DNA of 64,000 nucleotides. It comes from Zonotrichia leucophrys gambelii. Lineage: Eukaryota > Chordata > Aves > Passeriformes > Passerellidae. The stretch is taken from contig NC_088171.1 in NCBI RefSeq assembly GCF_028769735.1, positions 93,976,912-94,040,911 on the forward strand, written 5' to 3'. Shown here in pieces: positions 23,653-34,559 of this stretch (its first letter is position 1; each line of letters opens with the position of its first letter). The notes under the pieces are model-generated. The model saw nothing but the letters and a program-made list of their open reading frames with translations, had not been told where the DNA came from and searched no databases. A program made the position numbers and the translations under genes.

Positions 23653-23985
23653 TGTCATGGTTTAATCCCAGCTGGCAGTTAAACCCCATGCAGCCACTCA
23701 CTCTACTCCCCAGTGGAAGAGAATTAGAAGGGTATAAGTGAGGAAAACTTGTGGATTGAGATAAAGGTTTAATAGATAAAGAGAAAGCCATGTATGCAAG
23801 CAAAGCAATGCAAAGGATTCATTCACCACTTCCCATGGGCAGGCAAATGTTCAGTCACTCCCAGGAACGCAGGACAAGGAATCATGAGTAATGGTGAAAG
23901 CATCACTTTGAAAGTCTCTCTCCTTTCTTCTTATCCCCACTTTCCGTGCTGAGCATGAGATAGTATGGTGTGGTGTGATATGGAA
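23653..23985 (-). mobile_element. Truncated LTR of an avian endogenous retrovirus
   Basis: Starting at TGTCATGGTTTAATCCCAGC, the sequence follows a very common avian LTR in reverse complement: GTGGAAGAGAATTAGAAGGG, GATAAAGGTTTAATAGATAA, CATTCACCACTTCCCATGGG and GAGCATGAGATAGTATGG. The sense strand is therefore minus and the U5 end lies at 23653. Only about the 3' half is kept and the TATA region is degraded, so it is unlikely to act as a promoter. Confidence 0.85.
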
Positions 23986-24719
23986 TGTCCCCACCACAAA
24001 CAGCAAAAATAAAACAGATTCTAAGGGCTGGTTGTGGAGGAAGGTTTTGGTTACAAGGGTTCAGAGTCACTGACAATTTTTTATGAGGGATCTGAAAATG
24101 GACTCCACTTAAGTGTTGGAGTGCTGTTCTTCTGCCCAACTAAGAGGAGCTTTAAAAAACAAGCTTTAAACTGTTCTCATATTTACAGCATTGTTTAAAA
24201 TGTCGTGCAGCTGTACATAAATTATTTCACATTTTGGAAGCAGCCTGGCTGCAGCACAAGGTTGCTTTGCTTATGCAGTTCAACCTGATGTTTAGAAATT
24301 GCTTGCACAGCAGGGGAAGACTGACATGGAGATTCATGTTAATTTCCACACTTGGCAAAGGTACAGAGGAAGAAGAATGAGTAAAATAAAAGCACTGTAG
24401 TGGTGAGAGGAGCTAAATTTAAATCTCAACATCTCATCTAATCTCCTTCTATTTTTTTCAGCAGATTTAAAGTATTTAATACCTTGATGTAATACTGTAA
24501 TTGCATGGGGAATTGCAAAATATAACAGAGACTGAGGTTAACAAATAAATGCCTCACAGGATGCATACTTTGTTATATCCCAGTGGTTCTCTGCACTCCA
24601 GTCAGATTTGAAGCATTTGAGTTCTGCTATGGAATACGGCAACACTCAGTATCTCTGCAGTGCCTTTCCCAATGTGTTGTGGGCTCCCTTTGCCTATTGG
24701 TTCATGTATGGTAAATATG

Positions 24720-25250
24720 TGCAGAATCTTGTTTTCAGAGTAAGTACAAAGAGCAAAAGTTCTCAGAGCAAAAAATTCTGCCGTTGGACTTTAGGTAGAG
24801 CACCTGGCATTTTAGCCTTGTACATGCCAGAGTCGTATTTTCTGGAAAAATCCCTTCGCCCAAGATTATGCTCCTGGGAAGCTGAGAAGGCTCAGAGAAA
24901 AAGGAAACAGTAATTATCTGATTTGATTCTTCTGTGTTTTGCTCCTTTGGAATGTGTTTGGAGATTGTTTACCAACAGGTAGTTGTTTCATTGGTTTTGT
25001 GTGAATTGTTTCAACTTATTGGCCAATCAGGGTTAAGCTGTGTCGAGGCTCTGGAGAGAGTCATGAGTTTTCATTATTATCTTTTTAGCCCTCTGTAAGT
25101 ATCCTTTCTGTATTCTCTAGTCTTGCTTAGTTTAGTATTTAATATAGTATCATGTAATATAGTATCATAAAATAATAAATTAGCCTTCTAAGAACATGCA
25201 GTTAGATTCATCATTCCTTCCTGCCACGAGGCACCCTGCAAATACAATAG
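24720..25250 (+). mobile_element. Solo LTR of a passerine-type endogenous retrovirus (ERVK-like)
   Basis: The block running from TTCTGCCGTTGGACTTTAGG, via GGAATGTGTTTGGAGATTG and TTGGCCAATCAGGGTTAAGC, to the TATAGT-rich run, AATAAATTAGCCTTCTAAG and TTCATCATTCCTTCCTGCC matches an LTR I know from songbird genomes. A CCAAT box (TTGGCCAATCAGG near 25018) and the AATAAA at 25174-25179 fit U3 and R on the plus strand. No internal retroviral genes flank it, so it is a solo LTR left by recombination. Ends are approximate; I could not confirm a target-site duplication. Confidence 0.8.
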
Positions 25251-25287
25251 TTGCATTTCACAGATAGGTATTTTTCCACTTCAGTTA

Positions 25288-25352
25288 AGTTGGAACTAGA
25301 TGATCTTTAAGTTCTCTTCCAACCCAATCTATTCTATAATTCAATGACATTC
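25288..25352 (+). mobile_element. CR1 LINE 3' tail
   Basis: AGTTGGAACTAGATGATCTT, then CTCTTCCAACCCAATC and TATTCTATAATTCAATGA, match the sense CR1 3' end including its terminal repeats. About 65 bp remains, directly after the solo LTR. Confidence 0.85.
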
Positions 25353-28300
25353 TAGTCCTGGTTTACACTCTTGATGCTCCCAAATATGTGACATCAACGT
25401 ATTTCATGCTGCTGGTGTCATGATCATGAAAGAAAAATAATATCTAAAAGCAATGGGAAGCACAGGCACTAATGGAGTCTACCCCAGTACTGATGTTTTA
25501 CCTGCGGAACTAGACATCTGTAAGGGGGAGAAAAATATGAGGGAAGAAAATGGCTGTCCAGCTAAGGGACAATGCTGGCAGAATAACAAATACCTGGGAA
25601 ATGACCATAATTAAATTTAATATGGGAATTTAGAGCCAGGATTCTGACTGTTGGAGGGGTGTTATTTTGGACCTGCATTTCAGCTGAAGTAATGGAGTGT
25701 GAAAAAAGAGACAACTTCATTTCAAATGATACTGTTCTGTTCATGTGGTAGAACTCTGCACTTTGTGTAACACAAAAGGCACTTGAAAAAAATCTTTTTG
25801 GCATTTCCACATCAGTTTTAATTGGTATAAATACAAATATAACACTACCTCCTTGAAACTGTCTGGTTTTCATCTTAAAACAATAAATTTAGTTTCATTC
25901 CTGAAAGAGGGTAGGCAATGTGGGCTTACAACAATCTTTTTTTTCTATGGAAAAAAGGTACGTACTTTTTCCATATCTATCTCAGAACCAGCATGGTTGT
26001 TCCTTTCCAAAGAAAATTGTGTTTGGGGAAAAGCTAATCAGATTATCACTCATTTTTTAGAGCAAGCCATTTGGGTAAGATGCCCAAAGGTATGCAGACT
26101 GGGGCCAATTTTTCCTGACAGTAGTTAGTATGACACTTTCTTAAAAGGCATAGAATTAAATTACTACAAAGGGAAACTATTATATCAGTTGAAACTGTTA
26201 ATATATAGTCGTAGTATCATGATCTTTTATCACTTTACACATGTAGTTGTGTCATTGATTTTTAAACAGTGCACTGGGAAAACTGAATCATTGTTCTCTT
26301 TTTAATAAAACTCAGTGAACCTTCAGGGTTTAACATCTCCATATAAATAAATCTTATGTGTTACATCACACTTTGGAACCTCATGACAAAAAGATCTGTT
26401 ATAGTGTGCTGTAAAACATGCAAATATTACTGAGAATGCTGTTCTGTAAATGCTTGGAAGGTAAGTTTCTCAGTTTTGGACATAAAGAAGAAATTCACTG
26501 CCTTTGATAGCAGTGGTTAGCCAATATTAAGAGCCTGTCCACATTAGCAAGAGAAATGGAGAATAGCCCAATGGTGACAATCCCGGTAATTTACAGGAAT
26601 GTATGAGGCATCCTGTTTTCTAGGAAAGAGTCAAAACAAGCACTGTGAGACAGCATTTTCGTTCAAAACTCAAAATCTGCCCGGCTTTTGAGAAATTTTT
26701 CCCCAAACAGCTCTGCACATCTTGCTCACAGAGGTATGCCCTTGACATCTCTTGCTTTCTTCTGGGTTTCTACTTGCCTCATATGTATGCATTGGTAATC
26801 AGTCTCACAGCCCTCCAGGGACCTCCTCCATCTCTCTCATCTTCTTGAATTGCAGCCTCTTTAGTTAGTTACTTAGTTACCACTCCCCAAAGGGCCCTTA
26901 CTTGCTCCTTCCAGTTAGGCTGCTGAAAAGCCAGTTTCTACTGCCCTTTTGATTTTACTTCTCTCTAAGTTAGAGAAAGCATCTCTTCTCAGCGACCAAA
27001 GTGTCAAAATTTTGCATTTTTAAAAACTATTACGTGACCAGTTGTTTGCTGTTGTCAGATTTGCTTTGGAGTGGCTGTTAGCCCAGTCCTAACTAAGCCC
27101 AAGAGGATGGTGGTGGAGCACCCTCTCTTTCTTTCCCTGTTTGTGTCAGTGCTGTCCTGCTGTTTTACTGGGCAGTGTGGTGAGAACCACAGCTCCACAG
27201 CTGAGGAGCTTTCTTTATCAGCCACAGCAATAAATGAGCATTTGCCAGGAAGGATGAGGAAGTTAAAGAAAAGGGACTGGACATGCCTGGGAAGGATGGG
27301 TCCATTGGGGTCTCAGCTGAAGCAGCCCACAGAAGGCTCTGATGCAGAATGTACCTGGAAATATGGACAATATTCCTATGAAACCTTGCCCTACCCTTGA
27401 TCTGATGGTAATCCCCTAAGCAACCATGTTGAACTTCTGTCATGGGGCTCGATGGATTCTTGGTCTGTTTGGTTATGTCAATATTCATTTAGAAACAGGA
27501 AAATGAAGTGGATTGCACCTGGAAGACAAGACCAGATGCACTCAAAGTAGAAAGCAAGTGAACTAACATCTGAAATCACTTATGAGAAAATGTTATTATT
27601 CTTCATTCCCTGCAGTTTGGAGATCCAGTTCAGCAAAAATACTCAAGTTTTTAATGTACAGTCAATGACATGTCAGGAGGGGTTTCAAATTAATTGTCTT
27701 TAAGTGGTGCGCTTGATGGTGTCATGTCTTTCTAGATATGTAATCTAGATTACAAGAAATGGTTGAGATGACTCTGGAAATTGCTGTCTTTGAAAATGAA
27801 TGAAACTTGCTGTCAAATCCTCTGTTGGATATTAATTAGGTAACTCTAGTAGCACCTACTTTTGCATTTGAACTCTGATACAGATACACAGGGAATATGA
27901 ACAAATTATTGGGACATAGGAAATTGCCATGTTGAATTCTCTGTGTGCATTCTCTTACTTCAAGTGAAAGTGAAGCAGCCTGTCCTTTAATTGAGAGAAA
28001 AACCACCTAAGATTATAGCTGGAGAGGAGGGATGTGTATATGGTTACCTCACGAGAGCTGACACACAGCAATTCATTATCCCATGGTACCTTCTTCTATG
28101 TCAAAGCCTTATGGCTTCAAACTTTTTTTTTCTTACATTTTGCTCATTAATTCTCTGCATTGAACAGACCATATATTTATTTCTTGAAGTCCCTGAGAGA
28201 GACAAATAAAATGATGACATCTTGAAATTTTGACTGCTGGAAGAATAATTACAAGTGTAGTTATTTAGTTTATGATGAAAGTTGCGGCAAAACTGGCCTA

Positions 28301-29094
28301 TGTCTGCTTTGACAAGGTATAATTTCTGTAAAGCTTATGTCCACCAATGCTAGTGTGTATTTAGTTGTCTACTCAGCTGCACTCCATTTCTGTCCAGCAT
28401 TTTTTTGCCTAAAGTTTTTTTCTTCAGCACTCTGCAAATATAATGCACTAAATTAGTCATGGTCACAGTAAGTCCATGTTTTGGAACATTTTGAAATAAA
28501 AGTTGATGCTGCTGAGTATAAATAATTGTAATAAAAGCTTTCAGGCAGAAGATGCTGTAGTGACACTATCATGCCAATGCAATGATTATTTTATATGTGA
28601 TCAAAGTACCACTCATATCTAAGAAGTCCCTGATTAAACAGAAAGTTGACACATCCTCAGCCCCCATATCTTACCATATTGTCAAGTTAACATTGCCATA
28701 AAAAACACTCCTGGCACACAATTCCATATCAATATTACTTTATGCTTATATCAAGTGCAGGAATGAAGGCAATGAATTGAGGACACCTTTATTAATTAGT
28801 GTCAGGAGGAGTGACTGACCACTTAGTGGTAATGAAAATGACATTGAATAGTAAACTTTTGTCTTTTACTGTAGTTTACATTTCTAATAAAATAATCAAG
28901 AGAGCAGCTACAAACTCAGACAGGAGCTGCAAAGACACCTCAGCAGGAGAAAACAAGCAGCAAACACAGAATTATGTGTATGGATGGATCAGCAAGCAGT
29001 AGGCCAGGAAAAGGGCTGCCCAACAGGCTCAACACAAGGACTCATCAACCCCATGTCATTGCAAGGCCACTTCTTATTATTCAATAATTCAATA
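25353..29094. other. Non-coding DNA, no gene seen
   Basis: About 3.7 kb without recognised repeats or exons. A plus-strand 109-codon frame (27071-27400) and its minus-strand partner (27165-27488) overlap one another. Neither has flanking splice signals that I trust, nor any familiar motif. Confidence 0.45.
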
Positions 29095-29955
29095 TTGTTG
29101 GATCTTGAAAAGCTCATGAGGGATGTAGCACCAGGGGGACCTCGACCTCTGGAGAGCTGGGCCAGCAGGAGCATAACGAAGTTCAACAAAAGGAAATGCA
29201 AAATTCTAACCTTGGGGAAGAACAACCCATGCACTGATGCAACCTAGGGGCAGACTACCTGGGAAACAACTTTTCAGAGAAGGTTCTGGGTGGACAAAAT
29301 GATCATGAGCCAGTAAAGTGCTTCTGCAGCAGAGAAGGGCAGCAGCATCCTGGGATGCACGGAGAGCACTGCCAACAGGTCAGGAGAGCTGATCATTTGG
29401 CTCTGCTGAGCACCAGTGAGAGCTCATCTGGAGTGCTGTGTCCAGTCCCAGATTCTGGAGTAGTGAGAGACATGGACACACAAGAGTGAGTGCAGTGAAG
29501 GCCTGGGAAAATGATTAAGGAATTCAGTGAAGTGCTGCAAAAATAGTTAAGGAATTGGAGCCTCTGACACAGAAAGAGAGACTGAGAGAGCCGGGACTGT
29601 TTAGCCTGGAGAAAAGAAGGTTCAGGGATATCATATCAATGTGCATAAATAGCTGATGATTGGGAGTAAAGAATATAGAGCCAGATTCCTCTCAGTGGTG
29701 CCTAATGAAATGACAAGAGGCAATGGAACAGGATGAAATAAAGGAAACTTCCCTTGAACATAAGAAAATCTCTTCTACTGTGAGAGTGCTGGAACCTCGG
29801 AAGTGATTTCCCAGAAAGCTGAAGAGTTGTTATATTTTAAGATACCCAGAAGCCAATGGGACACTGTCCTGAGTAACTTGTTCTTGTTATGCCTGCTTTG
29901 GGGGAAGGAGGGTGGGAGGCTGGAGGAAGTGAAGTCTCTTCCCACCACAAACAAA
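29095..29955 (+). mobile_element. CR1 LINE fragment (3' part of ORF2 plus 3' UTR)
   Basis: Sense blocks in CR1 order: GAGAGCTGGGCCAGCAGGAG, GAAGTTCAACAAAAGGAAAT, CATCCTGGGATGCACGGAG, AGCTCATCTGGAGTGCTGTG, GGGACTGTTTAGCCTGGAG and AATGACAAGAGGCAATGGAA. These correspond to the C-terminal coding end and the 3' UTR. The copy lacks a clean octamer tail and its frames are broken. There is a local duplication (AATGATTAAGGAATT and AATAGTTAAGGAATT, 29510-29557). Confidence 0.9.
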
Positions 29956-32900
29956 GAACCAATGAATAATAGCATTAATGAAGGCATAAAAGTTGCTTAA
30001 GAAAAATAGGCTGAAAGACACTATAAACTCTGAAAAGACTCTGATGCCACGCTGAAGATGCCAAATAAATTGCAGCCTGAATTAAACAGTTTAGAAAGGG
30101 CTTTGCTGAGCATAAATTTAATACGAAGACAGGTTTAAGCAGCACAGAGTTAACTCTATTCTCCTGCTAAAGTATTCTGACATGTTGAATGATTACAAGG
30201 ACCACCATGTATCCAGTTCTGTGAAATACAACTTACTTTACGTATTTTGTTTTTGTATGCCTGTTTAGAACCCTAGGGAAATAAATAACTGTAACATGCA
30301 AAGCCTGTGATAAACATGAATGAGGAACATACAAAAAGTGGATATTTATTGAAAATTTGATGTAATTGTAAGCATTAAGTCAAAATATGTTAAAACATGA
30401 GATAATGTCTTATTACTGAGTTAATGTTTAACCTGTTGAGTAGGTGATTCTTAAATGGTTTTCACTCTAAGGACCAAAACAAGAACAGTTAAAGACTCTT
30501 ATTTTGTAAAAGAGATATAAATGGGAGATGAATCAAATGAAGTTGCTATTGGCATGTTTCATGCAATTACAGGGGAAAACATGATTAATAGCAATGAAAT
30601 TTATAGTTGATTAAAAATAAAATCTAATGCCAAGAGAGAGGCCACAGATAAAGCTAAATGCATTAATATGAAAATAGGCATCTGCAACTAAAAATCTGTA
30701 GCAGGGGTGAGCCTAAATATAGTCGCTCTTAATTGTGGGGAATAAATATTATCTCTGAAGTTGTGGGAAAAGAGAAACTTGTTTAAAGAGAAAGCACATT
30801 TGTTCAATGCACAAAAAGACTAATTGCTGCTAGAAATCTGTTCATTTTGCTGCTCACACAGTAATGATCCCAGCATATACAAAAGGAGCACTTCGGGCAA
30901 ATTCAGACAGACATCAAGCATGGGCTCAAGGTGACTTGGCACTGTGTTCCTCGTATCACCACCCAGCTGTCAGGCACTGCAGCTGACTTTAGGACATCAT
31001 GATTTTATAGGGCCAGGAGAGTGGGGTGCTACAGACTGCCCTGCATGTTAAAGCAGTTTCATTTTCATTTCTACATGCAGAAGGAGCTTAGGGACTGAAA
31101 CCCACCACTATCTTTAGACACTGGTGGAGGGAGAGCAGATTTACACTATTTGCAAATTAGATGCATCTGCTTACAGAAATTATGGGAATTCTTTATATTG
31201 TTCAGGAAAGGAAGGGTATGAAGTGTATCTTTAAGCTGCTGTAATGAAACACATAAGAGTCTTCTTCTGGCAACCTCTGAACCTGAAGTGTGTGAGACAG
31301 ATTTGATGATGAAGGTGGTGTGTAAATGTGGGTTGGATGTAAGCATTGGACTAAAACAATGCTCATAAATGATGTATCCAATCTAGTCTGCCATAAATGT
31401 ACATACTCAACATCTGAAACTGGCCAAACTGAGTAAAATAAAGGGAAATCAGAAATGTGGCCTGAGGCAAGTTGCTTTCTTTCATCTGCTTCAGGAACCT
31501 CCCACTAAAGGAGAAAAAGAGCTAAAGCAACCAGGCACCCTAACATTTTACAATATTTACATCTGTTTAAATTATTTCTTATTGCCACAATTAAAAAAAA
31601 ATCCTGATATTTTTATAACTCCTCATGTTGCTTTTACTTAAGCAGTTGAGGCAAAATGTATCAAGAACAAAACTAAACATTGCTTACATATTGCTGTAAT
31701 GAAGGAAAGAGTAAGGGCAAAGAGGAATATTCAGGGAAGTTTAGGAGAGCATCACATGTTCAGACATCATATAACTGATGCAACTCTTTTGAAAAGACTG
31801 AAATTGTATCAGAGCTGAGTTCAATCCACTGATGTTAAATGAAGACAAACATCCCAGTAGATTATTTGTGGGATGGATAAAATATTGTATTCCCTGTTCA
31901 GGAAGCTTGTAGTAAATACAGACACAGATGGGAATCCACGAATACTTAATTTATAGCTATCATACCAGCTTGTACAAATGAATAGTTAATTACTTGCTTA
32001 TATATTTTGCATATCACTGTTCAATAATATTTTGTGTTCTTTTTCTAAACTAAATACCCAAGTAGAATATAAATAAGGGGGGTTTTGTCATTCAGATAGG
32101 TGATATATATGTCATATAGACATCTAAATACTACTGCGTTGCCATAAAATTTTGAAAGAAATCAAAAGATGCTTTTCCCTTGTCATTTGTTCTTTTCAGT
32201 TTCTGTCATTGCAGCTTTTTTAAAGCACAGTCCAAACCTTCCCGTATGGCATCTTTGGTACTTTCCTACACATACATTTCAGTAAATGGGCTTCAGTCCA
32301 AATTTTGATTCCTTTCTCTTTTGTTGTTTAAAACAATTGACATCAAACTGAAACATGAAAGAGGGAAGGAAAGGTTGTTTTCTCTCCACGAATAACCACA
32401 GCAGTGTTTTACATTTTCCATATGAATGCAATTATTGTTGGTCTCTTGCTCGCACACTGCATCCTGGATTTTGGCAGGTAGAGTTGCGCTTGCTGAGCTC
32501 GCTGACGCTTCATCCAATTCCGAGCAGCACTGTAGGCTTTGTTATTGTCCACTAGACACCTCCCCTCCCCCCCAGCTACTTAAATCCTTTTTAAGATCAG
32601 TTTTCTGGAGTCCATCTGGCATTTTCAGACCCCTGTTACGAGGCTGCTGCGCTGCTGGGGTGTGCTGTGAGCTGCGAGAGGCCATCGTGCTCTCAGGCAC
32701 ACACAGCAACAGAAGTGCTTTCTGTTTGTACTCCTCCGCATGTTATCTGCAATCTAATTTCAAACACATTTATGCTAAAATAAGGCTTCCAACTACTACT
32801 TCTATTTATACACTCTAAGCTTTCTCAATCCTAGCTTTATTGGCTAAAAAAAAAAAGTTTATAGATAACATACCCCAGGCAAAGTTCTCTAATGCTTCAT

Positions 32901-34353
32901 TTAAGAAACATTAGTAACTGTGATCTGTGGAAATTAACTGAGATAAATTGTTGCTTTGTTAACACAGCTTCTTTCTTTCCAATTTAAGTATCAAAGATTC
33001 AAACACTGGAAATATGTCTGAAGCATTTGAAGATGAAATAAAAAAGAGCCATTGATAAAGAGGTTGAGTTTACACTGTTTAAAGCCTGATCTGTCCAGAA
33101 TAACAATTTAAACCAAAGTTTTAGTAAATAAAGATGGGGAGCTGGTGCTGTTGGTCCCTGTAATTGACTCAGTTCCCCTGTTTATAAGCAGATGAACGTT
33201 ACTTGGTTTAGATCTTCTGACTCCTCTTCACCACCTGCCTAAGCATCACTTCTGGGGCTGCTTGAGCATGAGTCTTCCTCCACAGCCCCATTTTCCCTGC
33301 TTCACCTTGTGTAACCTATTCAAGTGCTCCCTCACATCAGAATGGCTCTCTCTTGCTGCTTGAAGCACGTGGTTCCAAACCCAGCAGCACATGTTGGGTG
33401 AGGACTCTGAGCTACTGGTTAAAGGTGGAGAGTTCCTGCTCTGACTGTGTGTTTGCGTGACAAACCTGGCAATACATTTTGATGGTGAACTGGAAAATCA
33501 GTTCTCAGAAAATCCCACTAGTAGTCAAAATATGTAATGGAACAACAATCACTATCATTGTTTTAATGAAAGACATTAGTTCAATCATGGGACCCATGGC
33601 ATTCAAAGAAAAGTAAAGTATTAGATTTAGTGAATCCTACCTTGGAAACTGCTTTTGTAAATCTGGATGTATTTTTCATATACAGTTTGAAAGTAATCAT
33701 CTGCACTTTTTCTAGTAATATAACAATCGGGACAGTTTGTCCGCTATCGATTTACAAGTTTTCCATGAGACCTAGGGCAAAAGGGAAAATGAAATTGTTT
33801 AGTCTAATCCTTGGTTTTCTAGTAATGAAAAATGTTTGAGTGTTTGAGGACACTTTGCTTCAGTGATGATGATGAAGAATTCTGAATCTGTGGCAAGAAT
33901 CTAGAGTAGTCTCCTTTTGCTAAGTAGTAGCAAAATCCAGAGTTGTGGAGTTGAGTTTGTCATATGAAACAGAAATTAGTGACAAGTCAGTTATTCATGT
34001 AATTTGTGCATTGAATGATTATGCAGAACTTCCTTTTCTGTAATAGTATTACGAACTATAATACTAATATTAGGAAAGAGCATAAGGGTAATTGCATTAG
34101 ACACTTCTGTCCTGCACCAACCATTCCACAAATAACATGAAGTTGTCCTCAGTCTCTTTCTCTGTCCTTGAGAGAAAAATTAGTGAGGTCAGGCAAAATT
34201 CAAAAATAACTATCACAATTGGAAATGCTTGAGTTTCACCATCTTTTTTGCTCATTATTACTCCCTCCTCAGCTGAGACAGATGAATCAAGTCTGTTAAA
34301 TCACTGCCTTGAACATTTCAGGAAAAAACAGCCGGGCTGTGCTAACTCCTAGG
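29956..34353. other. Non-coding DNA with one GC-richer unexplained patch
   Basis: About 4.4 kb with no supported gene. The patch at 32420-32720 stands out: GC-richer, with a few CpGs, a CCAAT box and TGACGC. It also has a donor-like CAG|GTAGAG at 32477 and a pyrimidine-rich acceptor-like CCCCCCAG ending at 32575. The 130-codon frame across it (32426-32818) shows no recognised motif. The patch may be a regulatory element rather than an exon. Confidence 0.4.
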
Positions 34354-34559
34354 TGTAACTGGACAATTAACCCCAATATGTAAATGGACCAAAACTTATA
34401 AAAGTGTGAAAACTCATGACCCGTTGTCCATCTTAGGTGTAGTCTTGGCCAGGCTCTTGTACTGCCCAAGGTGTATCCTTTGAAGCCTTTTTAATAAATA
34501 CCTACTTTATTCCTTTAACTCTGTATAGCCTCTGTTCCAGGTTGCCTCTCAAGGCATCA
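34354..34559 (+). mobile_element. LTR fragment related to the one at 19.8-20.2 kb
   Basis: TGTAACTGGACAATTAACCCC opens the homologous part. TATAAAAG (34397-34404), TTGTACTGCCCAAGGTGTAT, AATAAA (34493-34498) and the end GGCATCA (34559) follow. Identity to 19991-20195 is about 90% by eye, on the same strand. The sequence left of 34354 does not match the other copy, so this one is probably 5'-truncated. No target duplication was found. Confidence 0.75.

Noticed and set aside
19991..34559. A complete 14-kb provirus bounded by the two related LTRs
   Set aside because: The interval contains CR1 copies and unrelated LTRs but no recognisable gag, pol or env, and the LTRs differ by roughly 10%.
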